Shown here: positions 8,126 through 16,414 of the stretch, one piece after another | Numbering within the stretch: the stretch's first letter is position 1 | Layout: each line of letters starts with the position of its first letter | IMG/VR virus record: IMGVR_UViG_3300035698_018317 | Coordinates: 124,001-188,000 of that record | From: a virus | Direction: 5' to 3' (one strand) | Length of the DNA: 64,000 nucleotides | The notes under the pieces: model-generated | The model's database searches: none | Seen by the model: only the letters and a program-made list of their open reading frames with translations | Told to the model about the DNA's origin: nothing | Made by a program: the position numbers and the translations under genes

Positions 8126-9212
8126 TTTTCTTTTTCTTCTTTTTCTTTTTGCCATATTTTTTATCTGTTTTATCGCCTTTGATTTTGACTTTGTGCATAG
8201 AAAAATTTTGAGGTCTATGTGCAGGGTCTTGGTCAGCATATAAGTCAACGCCCCACCCACCGCTTTCTTTTATGTTTGACTCAGACGCAACACGAAATCC
8301 TGCTTCGCTTCCACCTTTATGAGGTCTTTTTGCGTGGGCATCAACATCTATGAAATGTTGATACCTTTTGTTGTAATAATCTTGACCTAATTCGCCAGAA
8401 GAAGACCTTTCCAAAGCCTGTTTAACTTCATCTGGTGTCCATGTGGATTTTGTTTGTGGGTTTATTCTAGAGAATAAAGCATTAACATCAAACCCTTTTT
8501 TTCTCATTGTAGTTAACGTGCGTCTTCCGGCGACACCGTTCTGAATGACTTTTGATATTTCATTACGAATAAAACTTATTCTTCCTTTTTGAGTGTGTAC
8601 TATGGGATTTTTCCAATTCAACAAAATTCTTTCATTTATTTTTTTCCATAATTCACTATATCTACTTGGCTCCGACCACCACAACATGTTTGGATATAAA
8701 ACAGAATTCTTATTTGCATTAGAAAAAGAATATTCCATGATTTTTTGAACTTGTTGTTCTATTTCATTTTTAGATGTTTCGTAATTACTCCTGCCTGTGA
8801 CTGCCTTTTTAGATGTTTCCGTAGGTTCGATATCATCTCTTCTAGACATTTGTTTATTTGGAGAGAAGAACACAACATCCGGCTGCATGTTTTTAGGAAC
8901 TACTGTTTTCCCTCTTCCTGCTGGTCTATATTCTGGGTCTGATTGTTTTAATTTTTTAATAATACTATTAGCGGTAAATTTGGACATGGGTGTAAAATAA
9001 GGAATAGTTTTATTTGAATCATTAATTCCTCTTAAATCATATCCAAGCGATTTAAGCTTTTTAACGACTTCTCTCATTCCAGTATTTACTAGATAAGATT
9101 TAGGACCAACTCTGCCTGAAGATATATTTACTGATTGTATATCATCCCAACCAGCTTTTATCCTGCCATTAGCAGGATTAACTGCTTGGAATAAAAAATC
9201 ATTATATCTCAT
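8115..9212 (-). CDS. Unknown protein with poly-Lys tail, probably frameshifted near its start
   Basis: A 365-residue protein from ATG 9212, ending in KKYGKKKKKKKKIID. No ribosome site precedes ATG 9212. The same frame stays open upstream to 9263, where it meets the frame of an 8-codon start (ATG 9286, MNFKQWLE) with a strong GAGGAG ribosome site. A single missing base would join them into one tagged protein of about 390 residues. No catalytic motif was recognised. The tag and basic tail fit a DNA-associated head protein, by inference. Confidence 0.65.
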   Translation of the reverse strand: MRYNDFLFQAVNPANGRIKAGWDDIQSVNISSGRVGPKSYLVNTGMREVVKKLKSLGYDLRGINDSNKTIPYFTPMSKFTANSIIKKLKQSDPEYRPAGRGKTVVPKNMQPDVVFFSPNKQMSRRDDIEPTETSKKAVTGRSNYETSKNEIEQQVQKIMEYSFSNANKNSVLYPNMLWWSEPSRYSELWKKINERILLNWKNPIVHTQKGRISFIRNEISKVIQNGVAGRRTLTTMRKKGFDVNALFSRINPQTKSTWTPDEVKQALERSSSGELGQDYYNKRYQHFIDVDAHAKRPHKGGSEAGFRVASESNIKESGGWGVDLYADQDPAHRPQNFSMHKVKIKGDKTDKKYGKKKKKKKKIID

Positions 9213-9249
9213 TTTCAAAGCAGTTGCCCAGCTTCTAGGGAGAAACTTC

Positions 9250-9258
9250 TTAATATAG
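9250..9258 (-). promoter_or_regulatory. CTATATTAA box inside or upstream of the 8115 gene
   Basis: CTATATTAA on the minus strand, 38 nt before ATG 9212. It matches the late-box pattern. If the upstream tagged start is genuine, this box lies in coding sequence and the match may be chance. Confidence 0.3.
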
Positions 9259-9259
9259 T

Positions 9260-9286
9260 CTATTCAAGCCATTGTTTAAAATTCAT
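9260..9286 (-). pseudogene. Orphan tagged start MNFKQWLE followed by stop
   Basis: GAGGAGACAGC precedes ATG AAT TTT AAA CAA TGG CTT GAA TAG. The ATG overlaps the stop of the upstream gene as ATGA, the usual arrangement in this phage. The eight residues are exactly the tag seen at the N-terminus of many neighbours. This is most likely the true 5' end of the gene at 8115-9212, separated by a 1-nt deletion, a sequencing error or a -1 shift. Confidence 0.55.
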
Positions 9287-9522
9287 GCTGTCTCCTCACA
9301 ATTAATACTTTTTATACTATCACTGCCATCCCCATCCCATCCAAATGTTTTCATACTTGGAGATTTAGGGTCTACTACAATACTAAAAGAATGTCCACAA
9401 TTTCCATTGGTTTTTATGTAATTTAGCAAATCTTCAAGAGTATTATCTTGGTCATTACATTTTATAACTATGGTTTTGACTTTACTACTGCCTTCATTAA
9501 AATATTGTTCAAATGTTTTCAT
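9283..9522 (-). CDS. Small protein with capsid-targeting-like tag
   Basis: A 79-residue protein starting MKTFEQYFNEGS, nearly the T4 internal-protein tag with a Y-F-N-E cleavage-like site. The remainder is a compact alpha/beta sequence containing two Cys and an acidic DGDGSD loop. AGGGATAACTC precedes the ATG. It belongs to a minus-strand run of overlapping small genes (9801-10313, 9526-9801, this gene, then the tagged start at 9286), three of which carry the tag. Confidence 0.75.
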   Translation of the reverse strand: MKTFEQYFNEGSSKVKTIVIKCNDQDNTLEDLLNYIKTNGNCGHSFSIVVDPKSPSMKTFGWDGDGSDSIKSINCEETA

Positions 9523-9525
9523 GAG

Positions 9526-9801
9526 TTATCCCTGATTCATTTTGGCCACAGGTTCCATACATTTTCTGCAAATATAAACAGCCGTTGCAGTACTGTCATG
9601 GGGCCAAGAGCTATTTTTTTTATTTTTATGTAAATCACACACAAAATCTTTGGAAGATTTATCTTCTTTATTCACAAAGGCAATGTCAGCTTTGCCGCCA
9701 CATTTAGAACATTTAATTGTTTTGTCAAAGGGAGCTTGCCATGTCTTGTCAAGACCTTTTTCTCCAACATAAACAGTTTCTAGCCATTGACGAAAATGCA
9801 T
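9526..9801 (-). CDS. Tagged zinc-ribbon protein
   Basis: A 91-residue protein starting MHFRQWLETVY. Behind the tag are CSKCGG at about 31-36, CDLHK at about 54 and CRKCM near residue 78, giving five Cys and one His for one or two zinc sites. AGAG lies just before the ATG, which overlaps the previous stop by one base. A nucleic-acid-binding cargo protein is plausible; no specific family recognised. Confidence 0.72.
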   Translation of the reverse strand: MHFRQWLETVYVGEKGLDKTWQAPFDKTIKCSKCGGKADIAFVNKEDKSSKDFVCDLHKNKKNSSWPHDSTATAVYICRKCMEPVAKMNQG

Positions 9802-10313
9802 TATCTCTTCGGTCCTCTTTTAAGTGGCACAGGTTTTAATTTTTCTTGGTGTCTGTCTTTCTTATCTTTTAATTGATGCATCATGTTCCTTACATCGGCA
9901 GTTATTTCTGCTGCCGATGTACCATCACATTTTTTGCTAGTCTGAATAGAAACACTTCTTCTGTCTGAGTTGTAGAATCCTTTAGATAAAGTAAACTCTC
10001 CACCGTTCTTAGGCTCAAAGATAACTAATCCGCACCATTCTCCATCATCCCAATTGCGACTTGAAATCAAAATTCTAATTGGTTTGTGGTCAAAGACATG
10101 TTTGACGTGATAATCATTCTGCTTGAGAGCAGCACTAACATAGCCTAAAACTATCTTAGCGAATGAATCTAGACACTCATCCATCTTGCTACGATAGTTT
10201 ATTTCTATACTATAACGTGTTGCAGTAGTTGCTTCGTTAAAACGCTTTTTCCAGTCTTCTAGGCTGGTGTTACCGTCTATATCCAAAATGTCATGCCAAA
10301 TTTTAAATTCCAT
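9801..10313 (-). CDS. Hypothetical protein with weak tag
   Basis: A 170-residue protein starting MEFKIWHDILD, a looser version of the common N-terminal tag. It has an alpha/beta pattern and a strongly basic C-terminus (LKPVPLKRGPKR). The first gene of a minus-strand operon, directly behind a CTAAATATAG box that ends 4 nt before the start codon. No Shine-Dalgarno sequence is present, so translation may be leaderless. Function unknown. Confidence 0.7.
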   Translation of the reverse strand: MEFKIWHDILDIDGNTSLEDWKKRFNEATTATRYSIEINYRSKMDECLDSFAKIVLGYVSAALKQNDYHVKHVFDHKPIRILISSRNWDDGEWCGLVIFEPKNGGEFTLSKGFYNSDRRSVSIQTSKKCDGTSAAEITADVRNMMHQLKDKKDRHQEKLKPVPLKRGPKR

Positions 10314-10317
10314 ACTG

Positions 10318-10327
10318 CTATATTTAG
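10318..10327 (-). promoter_or_regulatory. Late-promoter-like box CTAAATATAG
   Basis: Lies 4 nt before the ATG at 10313 on the minus strand. The palindromic form CTATATTTAG reads on the other strand. Transcription starting about 6 nt downstream of such a box would begin at or inside the start codon. Confidence 0.45.
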
Positions 10328-10354
10328 CAATACAGGCATAGTTTTAAGAGAATA

Positions 10355-10816
10355 TTATGATAAGGGTAAAGATTCCCCTAAGATAAATATGATATCACAT
10401 TCATCAGCTTCCGGCCATTCCATAGACTTAATCATCCCTTGTATAACTGCATCCCATTCTTCTCGTGAATAACCACGAGAATCATTCATACGCCTATCTA
10501 ACGTGTCTGTATTTTTAAAAACTACGTATATGATTTCATAACCGGGGACAAGCTCTTTCAATACATCTCTTTTAGACTTCTTAATATTCACTTCATCTAC
10601 AATGATATCAAGACCATTTTTAACAGCAGAAGTAATAGCAGCAGTCTGTAGGTCATGTACAATAGGTTCATATTTCATATTGTACTCATAATTTATACGT
10701 AACATGCTTCGGAAAGCATCTTTGCAGATAACAACCGTATCTTCATTTATGTTTTCTTTGGACCATGTAGACTTGCCACAACCGGGAACACCAATTAAGA
10801 TATACATTTTATTCAT
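10355..10816 (-). CDS. Polynucleotide kinase-like P-loop kinase
   Basis: A 153-residue protein with Walker A GVPGCGKST at residues 8-16, a D-x-FR motif after the first strand, DEVN where T4 Pnk has DTN, and a lid with paired Arg. It matches the kinase half of T4 PseT in length and motif order, but the 3'-phosphatase half is missing. Expected role: 5'-phosphorylation of RNA or DNA ends, which would supply substrates to the ligase at 3688. The start is MNKM; the second Met is an alternative start. Confidence 0.82.
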   Translation of the reverse strand: MNKMYILIGVPGCGKSTWSKENINEDTVVICKDAFRSMLRINYEYNMKYEPIVHDLQTAAITSAVKNGLDIIVDEVNIKKSKRDVLKELVPGYEIIYVVFKNTDTLDRRMNDSRGYSREEWDAVIQGMIKSMEWPEADECDIIFILGESLPLS

Positions 10817-10861
10817 GCTGGTTATTATATCAGAATTAAAAATTTAATCAATGGAATTATG

Positions 10862-10890
10862 TTTACAAAAACTGTTTGTTTTGTTATATT
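10862..10890 (+). promoter_or_regulatory. Sigma-70-type promoter
   Basis: TTTACA, 17-nt spacer, TATATT. It directs the small genes at 10914 and 11021 and is divergent from the kinase gene. Confidence 0.6.
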
Positions 10891-10913
10891 ATTGTTTTAA
10901 CAAGGAAACAAAA

Positions 10914-11021
10914 ATGAACGATAAAAAAATTCTAAATAATTTAAACCAAACTGTGTCACAAAATTTGATACTTTGCGAAAATGGAGAAATATCAAGAAAT
11001 GATGATACTAGCAAAGCATAG
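10914..11021 (+). CDS. 35-residue peptide
   Basis: Begins MNDKKILNNLNQTVSQN and ends NDDTSKA. AACAAGGAAAC gives a good ribosome site, and a sigma-70-type promoter lies just upstream. The last base of its stop codon is the first base of the GTG start of the next gene. Hydrophilic, function unknown. Confidence 0.5.
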   Translation: MNDKKILNNLNQTVSQNLILCENGEISRNDDTSKA

Positions 11022-11308
11022 TGAAAGATGTTTTAGAAGTCGCTGCTATGCCAATAGGATTAATGATAGTCGGTTCGGTAGCTCAGTGGATTTCAAATGA
11101 AGGGTTTGGCGTTAACATTGATGAATATGAAGTGGCAGAAATTCTTAATGAAAAAAAGATTGATAATAATGAATCACTTAGACTTTTAAATTATATTTTT
11201 CAATTACCAATAATCAAAGAAGATATTATCGGGCATGACGAGTCTTACCCGTTATTTACAGTTGATGATTCGGAATTAGATGATTTAGAATATTATGGGT
11301 TGTTCTAG
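11021..11308 (+). CDS. Hypothetical acidic protein
   Basis: A 95-residue protein starting with GTG. The N-terminal 25 residues are hydrophobic (PIGLMIVGSVAQW) and the rest is strongly acidic, ending DDSELDDLEYYGLF. Overlapped by one base with the peptide gene upstream. No family recognised. Confidence 0.6.
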   Translation: MKDVLEVAAMPIGLMIVGSVAQWISNEGFGVNIDEYEVAEILNEKKIDNNESLRLLNYIFQLPIIKEDIIGHDESYPLFTVDDSELDDLEYYGLF

Positions 11309-11557
11309 GAGGGTAAAAATGAGTTATAAGTCTTAAAGTAAAAGTAGCTCCTTAATTGACGCCATAAATAGTAGAGATGCTAAGTATTTGTAAATTTTTT
11401 CAATTATTCTGATTTTCTTGTCTACGCCGACCCATGTTTTTCATTCTACGATGGTCTGTTACCACAAGTATTGCAGTGGGAGCATTGTTACTATCTTATC
11501 TAGTTTATCAACATACACTCAAAAATTAATCAATAACATATAATATATCGACATATG
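11309..11557. other. Mostly non-coding gap between convergent units
   Basis: About 250 nt with no convincing long gene. A strong ribosome site (AGGAGGG) precedes a five-codon frame at 11319 (MSYKS then stop), which looks like a decayed gene start. A possible membrane peptide lies at 11434. Confidence 0.4.
11434..11529 (+). CDS. Possible 31-residue membrane peptide
   Basis: Starts MFFILRWSVTTSIAVGALLL and is almost entirely one hydrophobic helix. No ribosome site is visible, so support is weak. Confidence 0.25.
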   Translation: MFFILRWSVTTSIAVGALLLSYLVYQHTLKN

Positions 11558-12442
11558 CTAATCCATTGTTATGGCAGGTATATCGCCAAATCTATATATG
11601 AGGTCTTCTTTCCAGGCTGCTCTTTCTTCTTTTGCTTCAGCTAGAAGATTTTGTCCATCAAGTTGCATTCCGCCACCCGGACCCGGAGGGGCTGGATATT
11701 TACTTCTAATTCTGCCGACTATTTCTTTAGCATAACTAAGAGCACCTTCTTGCATAGCCTGAGTCACTTCTTCCCAATCTTTATTTCTTTGCAAGTAGTG
11801 AACTAATATTTTAGATACTCTAGACGGTGTTGGGTAGACTTTAATATGTTTTAATCCGCCAACAAATTCCCATCCACCAAGGTTTGAACTAACTCTTGAG
11901 TACATTTGTTCATATTGTTTATACAAAACCCATTCGCCCATTCTTCCCCAAATAGGTTGGATAGGGTCAATCAAGCCGCCCTGAATGGATGCATAAGCGC
12001 CGCCGGGATAGAAATATTCAACCGGGATAGCTCCATCTAAGTCTGATGCTTGGAAGGCGAACGTTCCTTGTTCTTTGTAGAACACATTTCTTACTATACC
12101 TACATCAGGCGGTAATTCATATACACTTTTACCCGGAGTAGAATTCATTGCGTAATAGTTAAAATATTCTCTTGGTGCATAATCTTCTAAAATCTTCAAA
12201 GATTGGTCTACACAAAAGTTTATATTTTGCTCATCTAATTCCAGTTTTATTGCTGGAGCACCTAACATATGGAGAATATAGTCTCTTATTTGCATTCTGA
12301 CTTTTTCTCTATTTGGTCTCGGTCCTAATTCGTTTTTGTTTAGAGGGTCTACAGGGCCAAGGTCTGAACATGATGAGGGACATTGAACAGATGACATGGT
12401 ATTGTTAGACGGTCTACTTATTGCTAAAGTGTTATTGGCCAT
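11558..12442 (-). CDS. Putative virion structural (neck/adaptor) protein
   Basis: A 294-residue protein. The central region (IRDYILHMLGAP, then LELDEQNINFCVDQSLKILEDYAP) resembles phage head-tail connector or neck proteins in which a helical bundle is followed by a beta-rich part (VYELPPDVGIVRNVFY). A Pro/Gly-rich segment and an acidic helix close the chain. It starts 7 nt after a TATATAAA box and lies divergent to the methyltransferase. The structural call rests on pattern recall. Confidence 0.6.
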   Translation of the reverse strand: MANNTLAISRPSNNTMSSVQCPSSCSDLGPVDPLNKNELGPRPNREKVRMQIRDYILHMLGAPAIKLELDEQNINFCVDQSLKILEDYAPREYFNYYAMNSTPGKSVYELPPDVGIVRNVFYKEQGTFAFQASDLDGAIPVEYFYPGGAYASIQGGLIDPIQPIWGRMGEWVLYKQYEQMYSRVSSNLGGWEFVGGLKHIKVYPTPSRVSKILVHYLQRNKDWEEVTQAMQEGALSYAKEIVGRIRSKYPAPPGPGGGMQLDGQNLLAEAKEERAAWKEDLIYRFGDIPAITMD

Positions 12443-12448
12443 TATAAC

Positions 12449-12457
12449 TTTATATAT
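12449..12457 (-). promoter_or_regulatory. Late-promoter-like box ATATATAAA
   Basis: Minus-strand box ending 6 nt before the ATG at 12442. With the plus-strand box at 12466 it forms a compact divergent promoter pair. Confidence 0.45.
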
Positions 12458-12465
12458 TCACGGGA

Positions 12466-12474
12466 CTATATTAA
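12466..12474 (+). promoter_or_regulatory. Late-promoter-like box CTATATTAA
   Basis: Ends 3 nt before the ATG at 12478, one of the tightest box-to-start spacings in the window. No ribosome site can fit between. Confidence 0.55.
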
Positions 12475-12477
12475 TTC

Positions 12478-13455
12478 ATGGCAGAACAAAAAGTAATCCT
12501 TGGCGATTGTATGCAAATCATGTCTGAAATGGACTCAAAGAGCATAGATGTTGTAGTTTGTAGTCCTCCTTACAATTTAGGAAAAAACTATAAGACATAT
12601 GAAGATAAATTACCTCGGGAAGAATATCTCGAATGGACAAGAAAATGGATGGAACTTGTAAAGAAAGTTTTAAAAGATGATGGGTCTTTTTTTCTAAACA
12701 TAGGATTCACCAACAAAGACCCGTGGTTGGGTATGGATGTGGCATTAGTAGCGAGAGATATATTTGAATTACAGAATAACATAGCTTGGATTAAATCTTT
12801 ATTCGTAGATGGTAAGACATTCGGACATTTCAAGCCAGTTCAGAGTAAAAGGTTTATTAATAATACATTTGAACACATTTTCCATTTTACAAAGGATGGG
12901 AACATTCAGGTAGATAGATTGGGAGTTGGCGTCCCTTATAATGATAAACTAAATGCTGAACGATGGAACAATGAAGGTGGGATAAGATGTCGTGGTAATT
13001 GTTGGTATATTCCTTACGAGACGATAATCAGGGAAGCTGAAACTGGCGTGCCTGAATCTGAAATAGAAAAAAGTTGGTTAACTGTTTCTGAAGCTGCTGA
13101 AAAATCTAAAGTAAATAAAGCCATAATCACAATGGCGGCAAACAAGGGAAAGTTGATAAATAACGGGAAGAAAAGAAGAGAAAGACGGATTGACCCTGTA
13201 GATTTGGCAAGGTGGATGGAGGAAAGATTTGAACCAAAAAACGCTGACCATCCTGCGATATATCCTTGGAAGCTTCCAGAAATGTGCATTAAACTACATG
13301 GTATAAAAGATGATATGGTTATATTGGACCCATTTTTAGGTTGGGGCAATAGTCTTATTGCGTCTAAAAAGTTAGGCGTTAATGGAATTGGCATTGATGT
13401 TGATGAAGAATATGTAAAAGAAGCCAAAAGTCAAATAAATAGCATACATATATAA
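12478..13455 (+). CDS. DNA methyltransferase with inserted helix-turn-helix domain
   Basis: A 325-residue amino-methyltransferase. Motif IV SPPYN is at residues 29-33 and the SAM-binding motif I DPFLGWGNSLIA lies near residue 282, so the motif order is that of the beta class. SPPY is most often seen in N4-cytosine enzymes, but N6-adenine cannot be excluded. Between the motifs, residues about 195-255 form an excisionase-like DNA-binding unit (LTVSEAAEKSKVNK, then RRIDPVDLARWMEERF). That unit may replace the target-recognition domain. It may protect phage DNA from host restriction. No partner endonuclease is adjacent. Confidence 0.88.
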   Translation: MAEQKVILGDCMQIMSEMDSKSIDVVVCSPPYNLGKNYKTYEDKLPREEYLEWTRKWMELVKKVLKDDGSFFLNIGFTNKDPWLGMDVALVARDIFELQNNIAWIKSLFVDGKTFGHFKPVQSKRFINNTFEHIFHFTKDGNIQVDRLGVGVPYNDKLNAERWNNEGGIRCRGNCWYIPYETIIREAETGVPESEIEKSWLTVSEAAEKSKVNKAIITMAANKGKLINNGKKRRERRIDPVDLARWMEERFEPKNADHPAIYPWKLPEMCIKLHGIKDDMVILDPFLGWGNSLIASKKLGVNGIGIDVDEEYVKEAKSQINSIHI

Positions 13456-13482
13456 GAGATAGTTTAAATTGAGGTTATAAAA

Positions 13483-15990
13483 ATGATAAAACATTCATTC
13501 CGTTCTTTTGCTGAGCAAAGGTCATCTGGTAATTCTGTTAGACAGGCTGCTCAAGCTCAGGTAGTCCCTGTTGGTGGTTTTGTACCCGGACAAGGTGCTC
13601 ATTCAATTTTTAAAGAAGCATCGGTAAACACAAACTTAGTTCGTACTCCTAAAATGCCTATTTTGTTTGATGAGAACGATATTAAGTTTCTTTTACAGTT
13701 TCCTCCGGGTAAGTGGCCACCCGCTCTTCAATGGAGATATGGTGAAGGTTTAAGATATGCTGCTTTAGAAAGCAACAAATCAGGTGGTGCAGTACCAGAT
13801 ACAGGAACAATAACTTTGGCAGCAAAGGGTCGGGGCAAACCTATGACCTTCCAAAATGTCAATTTATATATGGGACCGTTATTGGAAAAACTAGGAAAGC
13901 CCGTGGAAGATGGAGGAGATTACGGATTTGATTTAACCCATTGGAAAGAAATTGGCATGGAAGCTAAAACAAGTAAAGGGGAAAAACGTCTTGTAACCCC
14001 GAACTACCTAGGCTTGCTTAAAAATACTGCCGCTGGCACTATAGGAGATTGGAAAATGGCAGTCCCTACTGGATTGTTAGGTAATCCAGAAGAAGGCTCA
14101 GTAATGGGAGTTCTTAAAGCCGCTGGAAAACCGCCAACAGGAGTAGGTTTTTTATATGATGGCACAATCGCAAACTATAAAGCGGCGGGTGGAATTGTCA
14201 AACCAATGTATTCTCAGGAACAAATTTCTGGGATGATAGATGCAAAAGTAGGAGCGGGTGGTGATGGGGCGGCTGTGGTAGATTATACTTACCAAATGGG
14301 TGATGAGACTTTTACTTCGCCAGAACAAGTAAGCACACTTATGCCGGGAAAAATGTTCAACCAAGGTCTGCTGCATAATTTTACATCTAGCAGAAAAATA
14401 TTACAAGCCCTTACTCAAAAAGCATTTGAAGCAAATCCAGAATTGATGTCAGAGCCGTCATTAAAACCAGAACAGATTGCAGAAAGTTTACCTAAAGGAA
14501 AGGTTTTGGAGTTTGGCCCAAAGAGAGTAGAAATACCTTATGATTCATTCATGGATGTATTTGGTCAATCTCGTGAAGAGTTACAAGCAGCAACAAGCAG
14601 CGAAATAAGTTTACAAGATTATAGGGCAGAAGAAAGAGCTACTGGAACGGGACCGTCAGTTAGTTCCGAGGGAAAATATAAGCCTAGTCAGATGACAAAA
14701 GGAGTAGAACCTGTAAGCAACGCTGATTTGGAACGACTTGGATATAGCCGAGCTAAATATGCGGCTCTTATAAATCAATATTTCGTAGCTATAAGTTCTC
14801 AGAACACAAATGTAAGAGGATTAGACGGAGAAGAAATACCCAGTTTAATATTAAAAGCAATAGATTATGGTATTGATACTGCCAAAAAACAGTACTTCTC
14901 ATTACATGCGCAACGACTTGAAGAAAATAAATCAATTATGTATATGAATGTAAGAGGTTTAATTAAGAAGCAAAATGGCAAAGGTCCGTTTTTGGATTTT
15001 GCAGAAGCTATTAAATCGGAAGATAGAAATGCTATTGATAAATCATATCAAGCAGCAAAAAGTCTCGTTACAGGCAGAACATCTAACTACGTAGCAGAAG
15101 TTGCTCAATTAGATTTAGGATATGGCACAAGAAGAAAACAAAGAAGAACAGGTGAGTTAGATGCCACCATGCAAAGTGGTCAAAGTAAATGGGGCATTAC
15201 GCAAGGTGTGGAAAGAAGTAGAGGGACCGAAGAAGAAGAACGTCAGATTAAGAGCGGAATAGATGACGGAGGTAAAATAACTTTTGCTTATCAAGCTGGC
15301 GAAATGTGGGATAAAGCAGGCAAAATCCAAAAAGATAAAGCCAAAGCAGATATAGAAGGTGGTGGCCTTTCGGCTATCGCCAGAGAATCACAATTAAGAC
15401 GAGATTTAGAAAAATTCTTCATGTCTCAATATGTTATCGAAAAGGATTTAGAGGCAAGCGAATACGACATGGGTGCAATTAAAAACTATGCTCGTACTAT
15501 GGCGAATAAAGTTCTGCAAGTAAAAGGTCTGACTTTAATTCAGCCATCCCCAGTTGATTCGTCTTCAGATGCAAAAGAGTGGTTGTCAAAAATAGCCAGT
15601 CTTCCAAAAACTATTGATGCTGTAAGGTTGGCTAAAAATAAACCTATGTTTGCCCCAAACTTTGGAGCAGGTGAAGATGAAGAACAACAACCGGAACGAC
15701 AAGCAACAGCACAACAGCAAATGCAAACTGCCCCAACACCACAAGTTGCTGCTGACGAAGATTTTAATTTACCGTCTGCTGATATGTTTAGACATCCAGA
15801 CGATGTAAAAGATTATATAAATGCCCCTGCGTTTACTCAAGGAGTTTCTTCTCAAGGTTTTATTAAAAAATTGATGACTAATCCTCAAGAAATACAAAAA
15901 GCTAAACAGCTTAACGCTGTATTGCAATCTAAAGCATTGGCAGCAGCAGTTGCTAAAGCTGAAGAGATGGGGCAAGCAGGAGCAGCATAA
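13483..15990 (+). CDS. Very large tagged protein of unknown function
   Basis: An 835-residue protein, the longest unknown gene in the window, starting MIKHSFRSFAEQRSS, a variant of the common tag. It is mostly mixed alpha/beta sequence without transmembrane segments, with a Gln-rich linker near residue 745 (EEQQPERQATAQQQMQ) and an Ala-rich helical C-terminus. I see no nucleotide-binding, protease or polymerase motif. Its size and tag make it a candidate internal head or ejected protein. The stop overlaps the next tagged gene (TAATG). Confidence 0.8.
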   Translation: MIKHSFRSFAEQRSSGNSVRQAAQAQVVPVGGFVPGQGAHSIFKEASVNTNLVRTPKMPILFDENDIKFLLQFPPGKWPPALQWRYGEGLRYAALESNKSGGAVPDTGTITLAAKGRGKPMTFQNVNLYMGPLLEKLGKPVEDGGDYGFDLTHWKEIGMEAKTSKGEKRLVTPNYLGLLKNTAAGTIGDWKMAVPTGLLGNPEEGSVMGVLKAAGKPPTGVGFLYDGTIANYKAAGGIVKPMYSQEQISGMIDAKVGAGGDGAAVVDYTYQMGDETFTSPEQVSTLMPGKMFNQGLLHNFTSSRKILQALTQKAFEANPELMSEPSLKPEQIAESLPKGKVLEFGPKRVEIPYDSFMDVFGQSREELQAATSSEISLQDYRAEERATGTGPSVSSEGKYKPSQMTKGVEPVSNADLERLGYSRAKYAALINQYFVAISSQNTNVRGLDGEEIPSLILKAIDYGIDTAKKQYFSLHAQRLEENKSIMYMNVRGLIKKQNGKGPFLDFAEAIKSEDRNAIDKSYQAAKSLVTGRTSNYVAEVAQLDLGYGTRRKQRRTGELDATMQSGQSKWGITQGVERSRGTEEEERQIKSGIDDGGKITFAYQAGEMWDKAGKIQKDKAKADIEGGGLSAIARESQLRRDLEKFFMSQYVIEKDLEASEYDMGAIKNYARTMANKVLQVKGLTLIQPSPVDSSSDAKEWLSKIASLPKTIDAVRLAKNKPMFAPNFGAGEDEEQQPERQATAQQQMQTAPTPQVAADEDFNLPSADMFRHPDDVKDYINAPAFTQGVSSQGFIKKLMTNPQEIQKAKQLNAVLQSKALAAAVAKAEEMGQAGAA

Positions 15991-16139
15991 TGATAAGTTT
16001 CAAACAATGGTTAAACGAGATGGCAGGAGCGGGTGCTATTTATGATGGCACCAGTTCTCCTGACTTTAATTGGTGGGGTAGTCCTGAAATATATCATAAA
16101 AAAAAGAAAAAGAAGAAAAGTAAAAAGAAGAAAAAATGA
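15990..16139 (+). CDS. 49-residue tagged peptide with poly-Lys tail
   Basis: Begins MISFKQWLNEMAG, an excellent match to the shared tag with a W-L-N-E end, and finishes with 13 residues that are all Lys except one Ser. The start overlaps the previous stop by one base, and its own stop overlaps the next start by 4 nt. A basic peptide delivered into the head could neutralise packaged DNA; this is inference from composition and tag. Confidence 0.65.
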   Translation: MISFKQWLNEMAGAGAIYDGTSSPDFNWWGSPEIYHKKKKKKKSKKKKK

Positions 16140-16414
16140 ACCCTTTTGAAAATCAATATCCTAATGCCGCAAAAAAATTCTTTCTACAATTGTTACCAGA
16201 GAATATAGCCCAAACTCATTGGAACATTATAGAAAGAATTTGTGATGATGTTCGTCATGAGAAAGATTACAAACAACTTGCTGCGATGTTAGTGGCAATG
16301 TATGAAGTCGGATTTATTCGTTCTATAGAGGAGCATAAAAAAGGGTTAGAAAATGCTGGGATAGAAGTAGAAATAACAGCCCCTACGCCCGCATTACCAA
16401 ATATTTTTAAGTAA
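16136..16414 (+). CDS. Hypothetical helical protein
   Basis: A 92-residue, mainly helical protein (AAKKFFLQLLPENIAQTHW, then KDYKQLAAMLVAMYEVGF) ending in a Pro-rich tail. It starts inside the poly-Lys end of the preceding gene (ATGA overlap), forming a three-gene unit with the 835-residue protein. No family recognised. Confidence 0.65.
   Translation: MNPFENQYPNAAKKFFLQLLPENIAQTHWNIIERICDDVRHEKDYKQLAAMLVAMYEVGFIRSIEEHKKGLENAGIEVEITAPTPALPNIFK

Noticed and set aside
11319-11336. Five-codon frame MSYKS behind a strong ribosome site
   Set aside because: Too short to be a gene, and no other frame continues it sensibly. It was recorded only as a possible remnant.
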